This document shows, piece by piece, positions 32,783 to 40,949 of a stretch of DNA of 51,083 bases; the first letter of the stretch is position 1; each line of letters starts with the position of its first letter. The position numbers and the translations under genes are program-made. The notes under the pieces are model-generated. The model worked only from the letters and a program-made list of their open reading frames with translations, had not been told where the DNA came from and made no database searches. This DNA is from Haemophilus parahaemolyticus (GTDB lineage: Bacteria; Pseudomonadota; Gammaproteobacteria; Enterobacterales; Pasteurellaceae), in contig NZ_JAHAHT010000003.1 of NCBI RefSeq assembly GCF_018373095.1, forward strand, positions 1 to 51,083, written 5' to 3'.

Positions 32783-32825
32783 TGTGCTTAAAGCCTTTTG
32801 CTATAAGGCTTTAAGCACACTTTTT
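32783..32825 (+). terminator. Strong terminator downstream of fbp
   Basis: A perfect 15-bp stem, TGTGCTTAAAGCCTT (32783-32797) with AAGGCTTTAAGCACA (32805-32819), seven-base loop, then CTTTTTG. It lies 118 bases beyond the fbp stop, so the fbp message would have a long 3' tail or a small RNA could end here. Confidence 0.85.
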
Positions 32826-32942
32826 GAAAAATAAATAAAAGCGATCTATTTTACCAAAGTGCGAGTATAAAGAAATATAACAAACAAAATAATACTCAAC
32901 GTTATTTTTGTAATCAATATTATAAAATATCAATGTTCGGTT

Positions 32943-33182
32943 AGAACCAGTCAACAATATATTGATAAATCACCTAAAACTCATCTAAAGTAGCCTGAAA
33001 ATAAATTCTTGAACATCATTATGGATACTACCTTTTAGTCTGAAAGAAATATGGATAGAACTACAAATAGACTTGGGGGATTATTTAAACATCTAAAACG
33101 TTAATTAAATAATCATAATGGATTAACGAGAATTCGTAAGATTATGTTTATAAAGGATTTTTTAAATAAAAACAGTTGTTAA
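32943..33182 (+). pseudogene. Transposase remnant (C-terminal part, with in-frame stops)
   Basis: One frame reads KTHLK, stop, a degraded stretch, stop at 33036, then MDRTTNRLGGLFKHLKR, TAA at 33102, and in the same frame LNNHNGLTRIRKIMFIKDFLNK to a TAA at 33180. The pair 'TTNxLxGLFxHLK' and 'HxGLxxxRKxxFIxxFL' is the closing signature of a DDE transposase of the mutator/IS256 or IS1249-like kind. Three internal stops and no upstream half show it is dead. Terminal inverted repeats and target duplications are not recognisable. Family assignment is from memory of the motif, not from a search. Confidence 0.5.
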
Positions 33183-33213
33183 CATTTTTTTAATAAATGT
33201 TAACAACTGTTTT
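33169..33213. terminator. 19-bp bidirectional terminator at the end of metK
   Basis: AAAACAGTTGTTAACATTT (33169-33187) and AAATGTTAACAACTGTTTT (33195-33213) are perfect inverted repeats around a seven-base loop, with T-rich flanks on the minus strand. It ends metK, 92 bases away, and would also stop any transcript through the transposase remnant. Confidence 0.8.
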
Positions 33214-33304
33214 ATCAACTATGCCTTTTGGTTTTATATATCTTATTTTTGAAAATTCTTTTTAAAAACAAGTTATTTATTACTTATTTTTAAATGAGGA
33301 ACTT

Positions 33305-34453
33305 TTATTTTATACTCGCTCTCAATGCATCCGCTTTATCAGTTTGTTCCCAAGGAAAGTGTGAACGACCGAAATGACCGTAAGCAGCTGTTTCACGGTA
33401 GATTGGGCGGATCAAATCTAACATTTTGATTAAACCATAAGGGCGTAAATCGAAGTTTTCACGGATTAAACGCACTAATACTTCATTGCTCACTTTACCT
33501 GTGCCGAAGGTTTCCACCATAATTGAGGTTGGTTCAGCCACACCGATTGCATAAGAAAGTTGGATTTCACAACGATCTGCTAACCCTGCAGCTACGATAT
33601 TTTTTGCCACATAACGTGCTGCATAGGCTGCAGATCGGTCAACTTTTGATGGATCTTTACCAGAGAACGCACCGCCACCGTGACGTGCTGCACCACCGTA
33701 GGTATCGACGATGATTTTACGTCCTGTTAAGCCACAATCGCCCATTGGCCCGCCAATCACGAAACGACCCGTTGGGTTGATAAAATATTTGGTGTTTTGG
33801 CTTAACCATTCTCTTGGCAAGATTGGTTTAATGATCTCTTCCATCACGCCTTCAAAAACCTCTTTTTGTGAAACAGATTCTGCATGTTGGGTTGAGAGTA
33901 CGACCGCATCAATACCTTTGATTTGATTGCCTTCATAAATGAAGGTTAATTGGCTTTTCGCATCTGGGCGTAACCAGTCTAATTTGCCTGATTTACGTAC
34001 TTTCGCTTGTTGTTCCATTAAACGGTGAGCATAAGTGATTGGTGCTGGCATTAACACATCGGTTTCATTGGTTGCATAACCGAACATAATCCCTTGGTCG
34101 CCTGCGCCTTGTTCTAGCGGATCAGCACGGTCTACACCTTGATTGATGTCTGGCGATTGTTTACCAATGGCGTTTAATACCGCACAAGAGTGTGCGTCAA
34201 AGCCCATATCTGAATGGTTGTAACCGATGTCTGCAATCACTTGGCGAGTTAAGTTTTCAATATCTACCCAAGCTGAAGTAGTGATTTCACCGCCCACCAA
34301 TGCCATACCTGTTTTCACATAGGTTTCACACGCCACGCGTGCTTTTGGGTCTTGTTTTAAAATTTCGTCTAATACTGCATCTGAAATTTGGTCTGCGATT
34401 TTATCTGGATGCCCTTCAGAAACAGACTCTGAAGTAAATAAATTGATAGCCAT
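33305..34453 (-). CDS. metK: S-adenosylmethionine synthetase
   Basis: Makes S-adenosylmethionine from methionine and ATP. 382 residues (E. coli 384). Signatures: SEGHPDKIADQISDAVLD, the ATP motif GAGDQGIMFGYA, and GGGAFSGKDPSKVDRSAAY. AAGGATAA precedes the ATG. The leader contains an opposed uptake-signal hairpin and, further up, a MetJ-type operator at the promoter. Confidence 0.97.
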   Translation of the reverse strand: MAINLFTSESVSEGHPDKIADQISDAVLDEILKQDPKARVACETYVKTGMALVGGEITTSAWVDIENLTRQVIADIGYNHSDMGFDAHSCAVLNAIGKQSPDINQGVDRADPLEQGAGDQGIMFGYATNETDVLMPAPITYAHRLMEQQAKVRKSGKLDWLRPDAKSQLTFIYEGNQIKGIDAVVLSTQHAESVSQKEVFEGVMEEIIKPILPREWLSQNTKYFINPTGRFVIGGPMGDCGLTGRKIIVDTYGGAARHGGGAFSGKDPSKVDRSAAYAARYVAKNIVAAGLADRCEIQLSYAIGVAEPTSIMVETFGTGKVSNEVLVRLIRENFDLRPYGLIKMLDLIRPIYRETAAYGHFGRSHFPWEQTDKADALRASIK

Positions 34454-34495
34454 ACATTATCCTTTGTTGATAAACGTGTTATGAAATGGAATGAA

Positions 34496-34541
34496 ACAAG
34501 CGGTACAATTTGCAAAAGTTTTGCAAAATCTGACCGCTTGC
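34496..34541. repeat. Opposed uptake-signal hairpin in the metK leader
   Basis: ACAAGCGGTACAATTTGCAAAA faces its approximate reverse complement ending ACCGCTTG at 34540 (arms 34497-34515 and about 34521-34540). It lies between the metK promoter and start codon, so the metK transcript would carry this hairpin. No T-run follows on the minus strand. Confidence 0.7.
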
Positions 34542-34573
34542 TTTCAAATATACTTAAATTTGATTAGCCGTTT

Positions 34574-34618
34574 TTCCGTCTAGACGTCTATAATACATTT
34601 TTTGAGCATCTAAGGCAA
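34574..34618 (-). promoter_or_regulatory. metK promoter with MetJ operator
   Basis: On the minus strand TTGCCT (34618-34613) and TATTAT (34595-34590) are 17 bases apart. Directly downstream is AGACGTCT (34582-34589), a perfect MetJ box, abutted by a second weaker 8-mer TTCCGTCT (34574-34581). Tandem 8-bp boxes are how MetJ, with SAM as corepressor, binds. The placement would block the promoter. Confidence 0.72.
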
Positions 34619-34788
34619 TGCTTTTTTAAATATGAATGTGAGGCTAAATATGCTAGAGTTTGCATCTTAATCCATCAATTTCTGAGAAAATCTCGGATTT
34701 TGTGGTCATATTACTCGATAAAGGTTGTTTTTCCTAAAAACGTCATTATTAAGCAAAAAATTTAATACAATAAAATAAGGAAATAGCT

Positions 34789-35658
34789 ATGCAATATATT
34801 GGAAAGATCATCGGTTTCTTTCTAGGTTATCAAATTTTTCACGGATTATTCGGCGGGATTTTCGGTGCATTTTTAGGGCATTTAGCAGATAAAAAACTCT
34901 ATGAACTAGGTAGCGTACGTTCTTCCATTTTTGGTAAAAACTTAACCCGTCAAACACTGTTTACACTGACCACTTTTGCCGTCCTTGGACACTTGGCAAA
35001 AGCCAAAGGGCGTGTCACTGAAGAGGATATTCAAAACGCTCGAAACTTAATGGCACATCTGAATTTAGATGCCAAAGCACAGCAAGAAGCACAAAAAGCG
35101 TTTACCTTAGGTAAAGAGGCGGATTTCCCGCTTCGTAATGTAATTCGTGAATTTCGTGAGGCTTGTGCAAGACGCCAAGATTTATTGCGTTTCTTTATTC
35201 AAGTGCAAATTACCGCAGCGATTCAAGATGGCGAATTAGACGCACAAGAGCAACAAGTGTTGTTTACCATTGCCGAAGCGATGGGCATGAGTCGCATGCA
35301 ATTTGAGCAAATGCTTGGCATGATTATGGCAGCACAGCAATTCAGCCGTGGCGGTTTCCATCAACAATATTCACAGCAAAGTGACTATTCACAAGGCAGT
35401 TATTCACAAGGCGGATATAGTGGCTATCAACAAAGCCACCAGCCAAGCATTGATGCCGCTTACAAAGTATTGGGCGTAACGGCTAATGATGATCAAAATA
35501 CCGTGAAACGTGCTTATCGTAAATTGATGAATGAAAACCACCCAGACAAATTAGCGGCAAAAGGCTTGCCAGATGAGATGATGGAATTAGCCAAAGAGAA
35601 AACTCAACAAATTCAAGCCGCTTACGATCTGATTTGCAAACAAAAAGGTTGGAAATAG
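34789..35658 (+). CDS. djlA: Co-chaperone DjlA (membrane-anchored J-domain protein)
   Basis: Inner-membrane DnaK co-chaperone. The N-terminal membrane segment is rich in glycine and phenylalanine (IGKIIGFFLGYQIFHGLFGGIFGAFLGH), then a TerB-like helical domain, a low-complexity QYSQQ/YSQGGYSG linker (about 198-216), and a C-terminal J domain with the essential HPD in NENHPDKL. 289 residues, as in the family. AAGGAAA precedes the ATG. Confidence 0.93.
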   Translation: MQYIGKIIGFFLGYQIFHGLFGGIFGAFLGHLADKKLYELGSVRSSIFGKNLTRQTLFTLTTFAVLGHLAKAKGRVTEEDIQNARNLMAHLNLDAKAQQEAQKAFTLGKEADFPLRNVIREFREACARRQDLLRFFIQVQITAAIQDGELDAQEQQVLFTIAEAMGMSRMQFEQMLGMIMAAQQFSRGGFHQQYSQQSDYSQGSYSQGGYSGYQQSHQPSIDAAYKVLGVTANDDQNTVKRAYRKLMNENHPDKLAAKGLPDEMMELAKEKTQQIQAAYDLICKQKGWK

Positions 35659-35666
35659 GAGTTTAT

Positions 35667-35697
35667 AACGGATAACACAGGTTATCCGTTCTTTTTT
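35667..35697 (+). terminator. Terminator between djlA and dusC
   Basis: AACGGATAAC pairs perfectly with GTTATCCGTT around ACAG, followed by CTTTTTT. The dusC ATG starts directly after the T-run, so dusC has no room for a usual ribosome binding site. Confidence 0.88.
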
Positions 35698-35699
35698 GT

Positions 35700-36653
35700 A
35701 TGATACCTCAAGTAATTTTAGCCCCAATGCAGGGCGTATTAGATCCCTTTGTTCGTCAGCTTTTAACCGCAGTGAATGATTACGATCTTTGTATTTCCGA
35801 ATTTGTCCGCGTGGTTGATCAAAAACTGCCACGCAAAACTTTTTATCGCCTCTGCCCTGAATTACATAATCAAGGCTTAACCACTTCAGGCGCGCCTGTC
35901 CGCGTGCAGCTATTGGGGCAATATCCAGAATGGCTTGCTGAAAATGCCGAGCTTGCAATTGAACTTGGTTCACACGGCGTTGATCTCAACTGTGGTTGCC
36001 CGTCCAAAACGGTAAATGGCAGTCAAGGCGGTGCGGCATTATTAAAAACGCCCGAATTGATTTATCAAGCCACAAAAGCCATTCGAGCCGCGGTGCCTAA
36101 AGAGCAACCTGTTTCGGTGAAAGTTCGTTTAGGTTGGGATAGCAGTGAGCAATGCTTTGACATTGCAGATGCGGTAGCACAAGGCGGGGCGAATGAAATC
36201 ACCGTGCACGGTCGAACCAAAATGGACGGCTACCGAGCCGAACGCATTAACTGGCAAGCGATTAGCGAAATTCAAAAACGCTTGGCAATTCCAGTGATTG
36301 CCAATGGCGAAATTTGGGACTACGCCTCTGCAAAAAAATGCCAAGAAATTACCGCTTGTAACCGCATTATGATTGGTCGAGGGGCGTTAAATACTCCAAA
36401 TTTAAGCCGTGTGGTGAAATTTAATCAAGCCAAAATGCCGTGGGCAGAAGTGCTGCAACTGCTTTATCAATATGTACAAATGGAAAATGAGCACGATTCT
36501 GGCTTTTACCACGTGGCACGCATCAAACAGTGGCTGCATTATTTGGATAAAGAATACCCAGAAGCAATGCAGCTGTTCCAAATTTTGAAAACCGAACACG
36601 GATATGAGGGCTTGAAAAAGCATATTGAGCAAGCGGTCGAAAAAGGAGCGTAA
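35700..36653 (+). CDS. dusC: tRNA-dihydrouridine(16) synthase DusC
   Basis: FMN-dependent reductase making dihydrouridine at position 16 of tRNA. The 317 residues match E. coli DusC closely: LAPMQGVLDPFVRQLLT, DYDLCISEFVRVVDQ, and the Dus signature VDLNCGCPSKTVNGSQGGAALL with the catalytic cysteine in NCGCPS, then VKVRLGWD and HGRT. The start ATG abuts the djlA terminator and has no clear ribosome binding site. ycjF follows one base after the stop. Confidence 0.93.
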   Translation: MIPQVILAPMQGVLDPFVRQLLTAVNDYDLCISEFVRVVDQKLPRKTFYRLCPELHNQGLTTSGAPVRVQLLGQYPEWLAENAELAIELGSHGVDLNCGCPSKTVNGSQGGAALLKTPELIYQATKAIRAAVPKEQPVSVKVRLGWDSSEQCFDIADAVAQGGANEITVHGRTKMDGYRAERINWQAISEIQKRLAIPVIANGEIWDYASAKKCQEITACNRIMIGRGALNTPNLSRVVKFNQAKMPWAEVLQLLYQYVQMENEHDSGFYHVARIKQWLHYLDKEYPEAMQLFQILKTEHGYEGLKKHIEQAVEKGA

Positions 36654-36654
36654 A

Positions 36655-37728
36655 ATGCAAAAACAGATTTTTAGCGAAGAAGATATTGTTCAGCCAACGG
36701 AAATATTTCAAGCTAAACAAATTTTTGATGAAAAAGAGGTTGTGATTGAGGAAGATCTCAATGCTTACCAATATTTAGACGAAAGCGAATCGGCTGAAAA
36801 AGAATTGCTTTTTGAAGAAGATTTCAAACCTTCACGTTTCCGTATTCGGTTAATTATGGCAGCCCTCGTGTTATTTTGTATTGCCTTGCTTGCCCAAGGC
36901 GTGCAATGGATTGTAAATGCGATTACGGATCAACAATGGATTACGCTTTTCTTTGCGGTTGCCTTTTTGTTAATCAGCTTAACAGGCGTGGGAACCATTT
37001 TCCAAGAGTGGCGAAAACTACGTAAACTTAGACAGCACGAACTGATGCAACAAGAGGCGGAGCAGTACCGTATAGTATTACCGACTACAAGCGGTGAAAA
37101 ATCGCAAGCCTTTTGCAAAAATCTGTTGGCGCAGATGAAGACGACGCCCCAGCTTGAACAACGCCAAACTGCGTGGCAAGCACAAATTAATGAATATCTC
37201 AACGCAGAACAAGTGATGACACTATTTAGTGAAACCGTACTTTCTCCGCTTGATAAGCAAGCGCAAAAGCTGATCGCCAAACACGCCAGAGATAATGCCG
37301 TGATTGTAGCGTTAAGCCCTGTCGCCATTGCTGACGTGTTAATGGTTGCATGGCGAAATTTTGCATTAATCAACAAAATTACCCGCATTTATGGTATGGA
37401 ACTAGGCTATTTCAGTCGCCTACATCTATTCAAAATGGTAATCAAAAATATGGTTTTTACAGGCACGACAGAGTTACTCGCAGGCATGTTGTCGCACAAC
37501 GTATTACGTAGACTCTTCGGGCAAGCTATCCAAGGCTTAGGCGTAGGGATTTTAACCGCCCGATTAGGCATTAAAGCAATGGAATTTTGCCGCCCTATTA
37601 CCTTTAAAAATGAGGAAAAACCGAACTTAAAAGTGATGAGTAAAGAGATTTATTTGTCGTTGGTAAATTCAGAGCAAAAAGATGTGTTGGTAAAAAAGAT
37701 ATTAGACAGACAAGCGGTTGAAATTTAA
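36655..37728 (+). CDS. ycjF: YcjF-like membrane protein (DUF697)
   Basis: Conserved inner-membrane protein of unknown function, 357 residues. An acidic cytosolic N-terminus is followed by two helices (about 65-85 and 92-110) and a C-terminal DUF697 region with VALSPVAIADVLMVAWRNFALINKI and LRRLFGQAIQGLGVGILTARLGI. In E. coli it follows ycjX; here ycjX is absent and dusC precedes. AAAGGAG within an uptake signal gives the start at ATG; an upstream TTG is ignored. Confidence 0.85.
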   Translation: MQKQIFSEEDIVQPTEIFQAKQIFDEKEVVIEEDLNAYQYLDESESAEKELLFEEDFKPSRFRIRLIMAALVLFCIALLAQGVQWIVNAITDQQWITLFFAVAFLLISLTGVGTIFQEWRKLRKLRQHELMQQEAEQYRIVLPTTSGEKSQAFCKNLLAQMKTTPQLEQRQTAWQAQINEYLNAEQVMTLFSETVLSPLDKQAQKLIAKHARDNAVIVALSPVAIADVLMVAWRNFALINKITRIYGMELGYFSRLHLFKMVIKNMVFTGTTELLAGMLSHNVLRRLFGQAIQGLGVGILTARLGIKAMEFCRPITFKNEEKPNLKVMSKEIYLSLVNSEQKDVLVKKILDRQAVEI

Positions 37729-37875
37729 GAGAATCTTACCGATAAAATGTCAATAAAGTATCGTATAAATCACGCCCACAAGCCCTATTTTATCGCCTGT
37801 ACTTTTTTTATTTTATTTAACTCTATTTTTAAGTAAGATGAACGTATTCCATTTGCACAAAATTCAGGAAATTCT

Positions 37876-38967
37876 ATGTCAAAAACCATCGTTATCAAAT
37901 TCGGTACAAGCACTTTAACCCACGGAGGGAAAAGCCTTAGCCGTCCTTATATGTTGGAGCTAGTAAAACAAATTGCCGAGCTTCATCAACATCATCGCGT
38001 TATTGTCGTGACTTCTGGTGCGGCGGCGGCAGGGCGTGATTATTTAGGGCATCCAGAACTGCCAAAAACGCTTGCTTATAAACAGATGCTTGCTGCGGTT
38101 GGGCAAAGTCAGTTAATCCGCACTTGGGAAAATCTTTTTGATATTTACGGTATCAATATCGGGCAAATTCTCTTGACCCGTGCTGATATTGATGATCGCG
38201 AACGTTTCTTAAATGCACGCGATACGCTCAATGCCTTGCTTGAACAAAAAATTATCCCTGTTATCAATGAAAATGACACCGTGGCAACCGAAGAGTTTAA
38301 AGTAGGCGATAACGATAACTTATCTGCCTTAGTGGCAATTTTAGCTCAAGCTGATCAGCTCTATTTATTAACCGACCAAGAAGGCTTATTTACAGCCGAT
38401 CCGCGTAAAGATCCAAGTGCAACTTTACTTTCTGTAGTTGAAAAAATCACACCTGAAATTCGCCAAATTGCGGGCGGAAGCTCAACTGGGCTTGGCACTG
38501 GCGGAATGAGTACCAAAATTATTGCCGCTGATATTGCAACTCGTTCAGGCGTAGAAACCATTATAGCCTCTGGTTCACGTGAAAATGTGCTGGTCGATTT
38601 AGCCAATGGAAAAGCGATTGGTAGCAAATTTTTGGTACAATCCGACCGCTTGGAAGGGCGCAAGCAGTGGCTTTTTGCCGCACCTCAAGTAGGAAGCATT
38701 GTAGTGGATAAAGGGGCAGAAACCGCATTATTGCAGCACAAATCGCTCTTACCTGTTGGGATTTTAGAAGTCAAAGGTGAGTTTGCTCGCGGTGAATTGG
38801 TGAAAGTATTTAACACCGAAAATAAACCGTTAGCACTTGGTTTGGTTCGTTACGGTGATGAGGCTTTACGCCGTATTAAAGGACGAAAATCAGCTGAAAT
38901 TGAGCACTTGCTCGGCTATGAATTTGGTACGGTGGCAATTCATAGCGATGAAATGGTCGTTTATTAG
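37876..38967 (+). CDS. proB: Glutamate 5-kinase
   Basis: First step of proline synthesis, phosphorylating glutamate. 363 residues with an amino-acid kinase domain (VIKFGTSTLTHGG start, VTSGAAAAGRDYLG, VINENDTVATEEFKVGDNDNLSA) and a C-terminal PUA domain (about 275-360). proA is not adjacent. AGGAAATT precedes the ATG. The 147-base gap upstream contains a wide inverted repeat CGATAAAAT/ATTTTATCG. Confidence 0.96.
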   Translation: MSKTIVIKFGTSTLTHGGKSLSRPYMLELVKQIAELHQHHRVIVVTSGAAAAGRDYLGHPELPKTLAYKQMLAAVGQSQLIRTWENLFDIYGINIGQILLTRADIDDRERFLNARDTLNALLEQKIIPVINENDTVATEEFKVGDNDNLSALVAILAQADQLYLLTDQEGLFTADPRKDPSATLLSVVEKITPEIRQIAGGSSTGLGTGGMSTKIIAADIATRSGVETIIASGSRENVLVDLANGKAIGSKFLVQSDRLEGRKQWLFAAPQVGSIVVDKGAETALLQHKSLLPVGILEVKGEFARGELVKVFNTENKPLALGLVRYGDEALRRIKGRKSAEIEHLLGYEFGTVAIHSDEMVVY

Positions 38968-38978
38968 GAGGAAAACCT

Positions 38979-39743
38979 ATGGAATTTGGATTTGATGTGA
39001 TCGCAATACTTTTTGGCGTTGCGACAGTTGCAGGTTTTATTGATGCGATTGCGGGCGGTGGCGGGTTATTAACCATTCCTGCCTTGCTTTCAACAGGCTT
39101 GCCGCCTGCAGTTGCTTTAGGTACGAATAAATTGCAAGCGTGCGGTGGTTCGTTTTCAGCTTCGCTCTATTTTGTTCGCAAAAAAGCGGTCGATTTAAAA
39201 CAGGTTGCACTGCTGATTTTACTGACATTTATCGGTGCCGCTCTTGGTACGATCGTGGTACAAAATATTGATGTGAATGCATTGAAAATCGGCTTGCCTT
39301 TTCTAATTTTTGCTATCGGCATCTATTTTTTATTTAGCCCAAACATTGGCGATCAAGATCGCAAACAACGCATCAGCTACCCGCTGTTCGGCTTTACGGC
39401 GGGAATGGGATTAGGCTTTTACGATGGTGTTTTCGGACCTGCAGTCGGCTCATTTTACACACTCGCTTTCGTGCTTTTACTTGGTTTTAATCTCACCAAA
39501 GCGGTTGCTCACGCTAAAGTATTGAACTTTACCTCTAACTTCGCATCGCTACTTTTCTTCATTTTTGGCGGTGCCGTCGTATGGGAAATTGGCTTTATTA
39601 TGCTTATTGGGCAATTTATCGGAGCAACATTGGGGGCGAGAATGGTAGTAACTAAAGGCAAAAAACTAATTCGCCCAATGTTAGTGACAATTTCGTTTAT
39701 AATGGTCGCCAAAATGCTCTATGAACAAGGATTTTTTGGATAA
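38979..39743 (+). CDS. TSUP family transporter (TauE/SafE/YfcA-like)
   Basis: Inner-membrane protein of about eight helices, 254 residues, with the two family motifs GFIDAIAGGGGLLTIPALL near 20 and the second-half repeat GFYDGVFGPAVGSFYTLAF near 145. The TSUP family moves sulfur-containing or organic anions; the substrate here is unknown. AGGAGGAAA precedes the ATG. The stop overlaps the nth start (TAATG). Confidence 0.86.
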   Translation: MEFGFDVIAILFGVATVAGFIDAIAGGGGLLTIPALLSTGLPPAVALGTNKLQACGGSFSASLYFVRKKAVDLKQVALLILLTFIGAALGTIVVQNIDVNALKIGLPFLIFAIGIYFLFSPNIGDQDRKQRISYPLFGFTAGMGLGFYDGVFGPAVGSFYTLAFVLLLGFNLTKAVAHAKVLNFTSNFASLLFFIFGGAVVWEIGFIMLIGQFIGATLGARMVVTKGKKLIRPMLVTISFIMVAKMLYEQGFFG

Positions 39744-40378
39744 TGAACCAAGCAAAACGTATTGAAATTTTAACAAGATTGCGGAATGAAAACCCGCATC
39801 CTACCACTGAATTAAATTATTCTTCACCTTTTGAATTGTTGATCGCAGTCATTCTTTCTGCTCAAGCGACAGACAAAGGCGTGAACAAAGCAACAGATAA
39901 ACTTTTCCCCGTTGCTAATACGCCTGAAGCGATTTTAGCCTTGGGCGTTGATGGCTTAAAAGAGTACATCAAAACCATTGGGCTTTTTAATAGTAAGGCG
40001 GAAAATATCATCAAAACGTGCCGTGATTTGATTGAAAAACACAACGGCATTGTGCCCGAAGATCGTGATGCGTTAGAAGCCCTTGCGGGTGTTGGGCGAA
40101 AAACCGCTAACGTGGTGTTGAATACCGCATTTGGTCATCCAACCATTGCCGTTGATACGCATATTTTCCGTGTTTCGAACCGCACAGGTTTTGCTCCTGG
40201 GAAGAACGTGGTTGAGGTGGAGAAGAAACTACTGAAAGTTGTACCTGATGAGTTTAAAGTTGATGTGCACCATTGGTTGATTTTGCACGGTCGCTACACC
40301 TGCATCGCCCGCAAACCCCGTTGTGGCTCGTGCATTATTGAAGATTTGTGTGAGTATAAAGAGAAAACAGAGGTTTAA
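39743..40378 (+). CDS. nth: Endonuclease III
   Basis: Base-excision DNA glycosylase/AP lyase for oxidised pyrimidines. 211 residues, with helix-hairpin-helix LAGVGRKTAN carrying catalytic K120, D138 in VDTHIFR, and the [4Fe-4S] loop C187-X6-C194-X2-C197-X5-C203, positions matching E. coli Nth exactly. Coupled to the preceding transporter by a one-base overlap. Confidence 0.97.
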   Translation: MNQAKRIEILTRLRNENPHPTTELNYSSPFELLIAVILSAQATDKGVNKATDKLFPVANTPEAILALGVDGLKEYIKTIGLFNSKAENIIKTCRDLIEKHNGIVPEDRDALEALAGVGRKTANVVLNTAFGHPTIAVDTHIFRVSNRTGFAPGKNVVEVEKKLLKVVPDEFKVDVHHWLILHGRYTCIARKPRCGSCIIEDLCEYKEKTEV

Positions 40379-40510
40379 ACCTTAATTTAACTATTTTTTC
40401 ATCGCTATGCGAAATTAACCGTTTCTTAACTTTTGCTTAAGATTTCTTTGGTTTAATACACACATCAAAGCAATACTGCTTGAGAAAACAACTTAAAAAG
40501 GAAAAACATT

Positions 40511-40879
40511 ATGAAAAAATTTGCCTTAGCAACTATTTTAGCTTTATCTACAACTTCAGCGTTTGCTGGCTTTAACGGTAATACGACACCAAATGGTGGC
40601 TTCCAATCAGGCACTCAATCAGCAATTAGCGTAAAACAAGCATTAAAAGCAGCAGATAACTCAATGATTACCTTAGAGGGTAACATCACACAACAAATCG
40701 ATGACGATGAGTTCTTATTTACTGACGGCACAGCACAAATTAAAGTGGAAATTAAACGCCGTGCTTGGAATGGCTTAAATGTAGGTCCGAATGATAAAAT
40801 CCGTATTAGTGGTAAATTAGACAACGAAGCTTTCGAAAAAGCCGAACTTGAAGTTTATCGTGTTGAAAAAGCAAGATAA
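40511..40879 (+). CDS. ygiW: YgiW/BOF family periplasmic protein
   Basis: Small periplasmic OB-fold stress protein, 122 residues. The signal peptide ends AFA (about residue 19), followed by the BOF domain VKQALKAADNSMITLEGNITQQIDDDEFLFTDGTAQIKVEI. E. coli ygiW lies upstream of qseBC, as here, which supports the name. AAAGGAAAAA precedes the ATG. Confidence 0.88.
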   Translation: MKKFALATILALSTTSAFAGFNGNTTPNGGFQSGTQSAISVKQALKAADNSMITLEGNITQQIDDDEFLFTDGTAQIKVEIKRRAWNGLNVGPNDKIRISGKLDNEAFEKAELEVYRVEKAR

Positions 40880-40894
40880 TTTACTCAAAAAAAT

Positions 40895-40919
40895 AGCGAG
40901 CTCAGCTCGCTGTTTTTGT
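40895..40919 (+). terminator. Terminator between ygiW and qseB
   Basis: AGCGAGC pairs with GCTCGCT around TCA, followed by GTTTTTG and another T-run. Read-through would feed qseBC. Confidence 0.85.
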
Positions 40920-40949
40920 TTTTTAACTGTAAAAGAGCGGTCAATTTCT

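Larger units (their letters stand above)
32665..33304. other. 640-base gap fbp-metK
   Basis: No intact gene. It contains a terminator (32783-32825), a decayed transposase fragment (32943-33182) and a second, bidirectional terminator for metK. The rest, very A/T rich, shows nothing I can name. Confidence 0.6.
34454..34788. other. Divergent region metK-djlA
   Basis: 335 bases without a gene. It holds the metK leader, uptake-signal hairpin, MetJ operator and promoter (separate entries). On the djlA side are two A/T-rich hairpins, CTGAGA-AAA-TCTCGG (about 34682-34696) and GTTTTT-CC-TAAAAAC (about 34729-34743). No clear djlA promoter could be chosen. Confidence 0.6.

Noticed and set aside
36930..37388. 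Minus-strand ORF of 152 codons opposite ycjF
   Set aside because: Shadow ORF; the plus-strand frame matches a known family with a good ribosome binding site.
37740..37805. Wide inverted repeat CGATAAAAT/ATTTTATCG upstream of proB
   Set aside because: Nine A/T-rich base pairs with a 48-base loop; easily due to chance in this composition.
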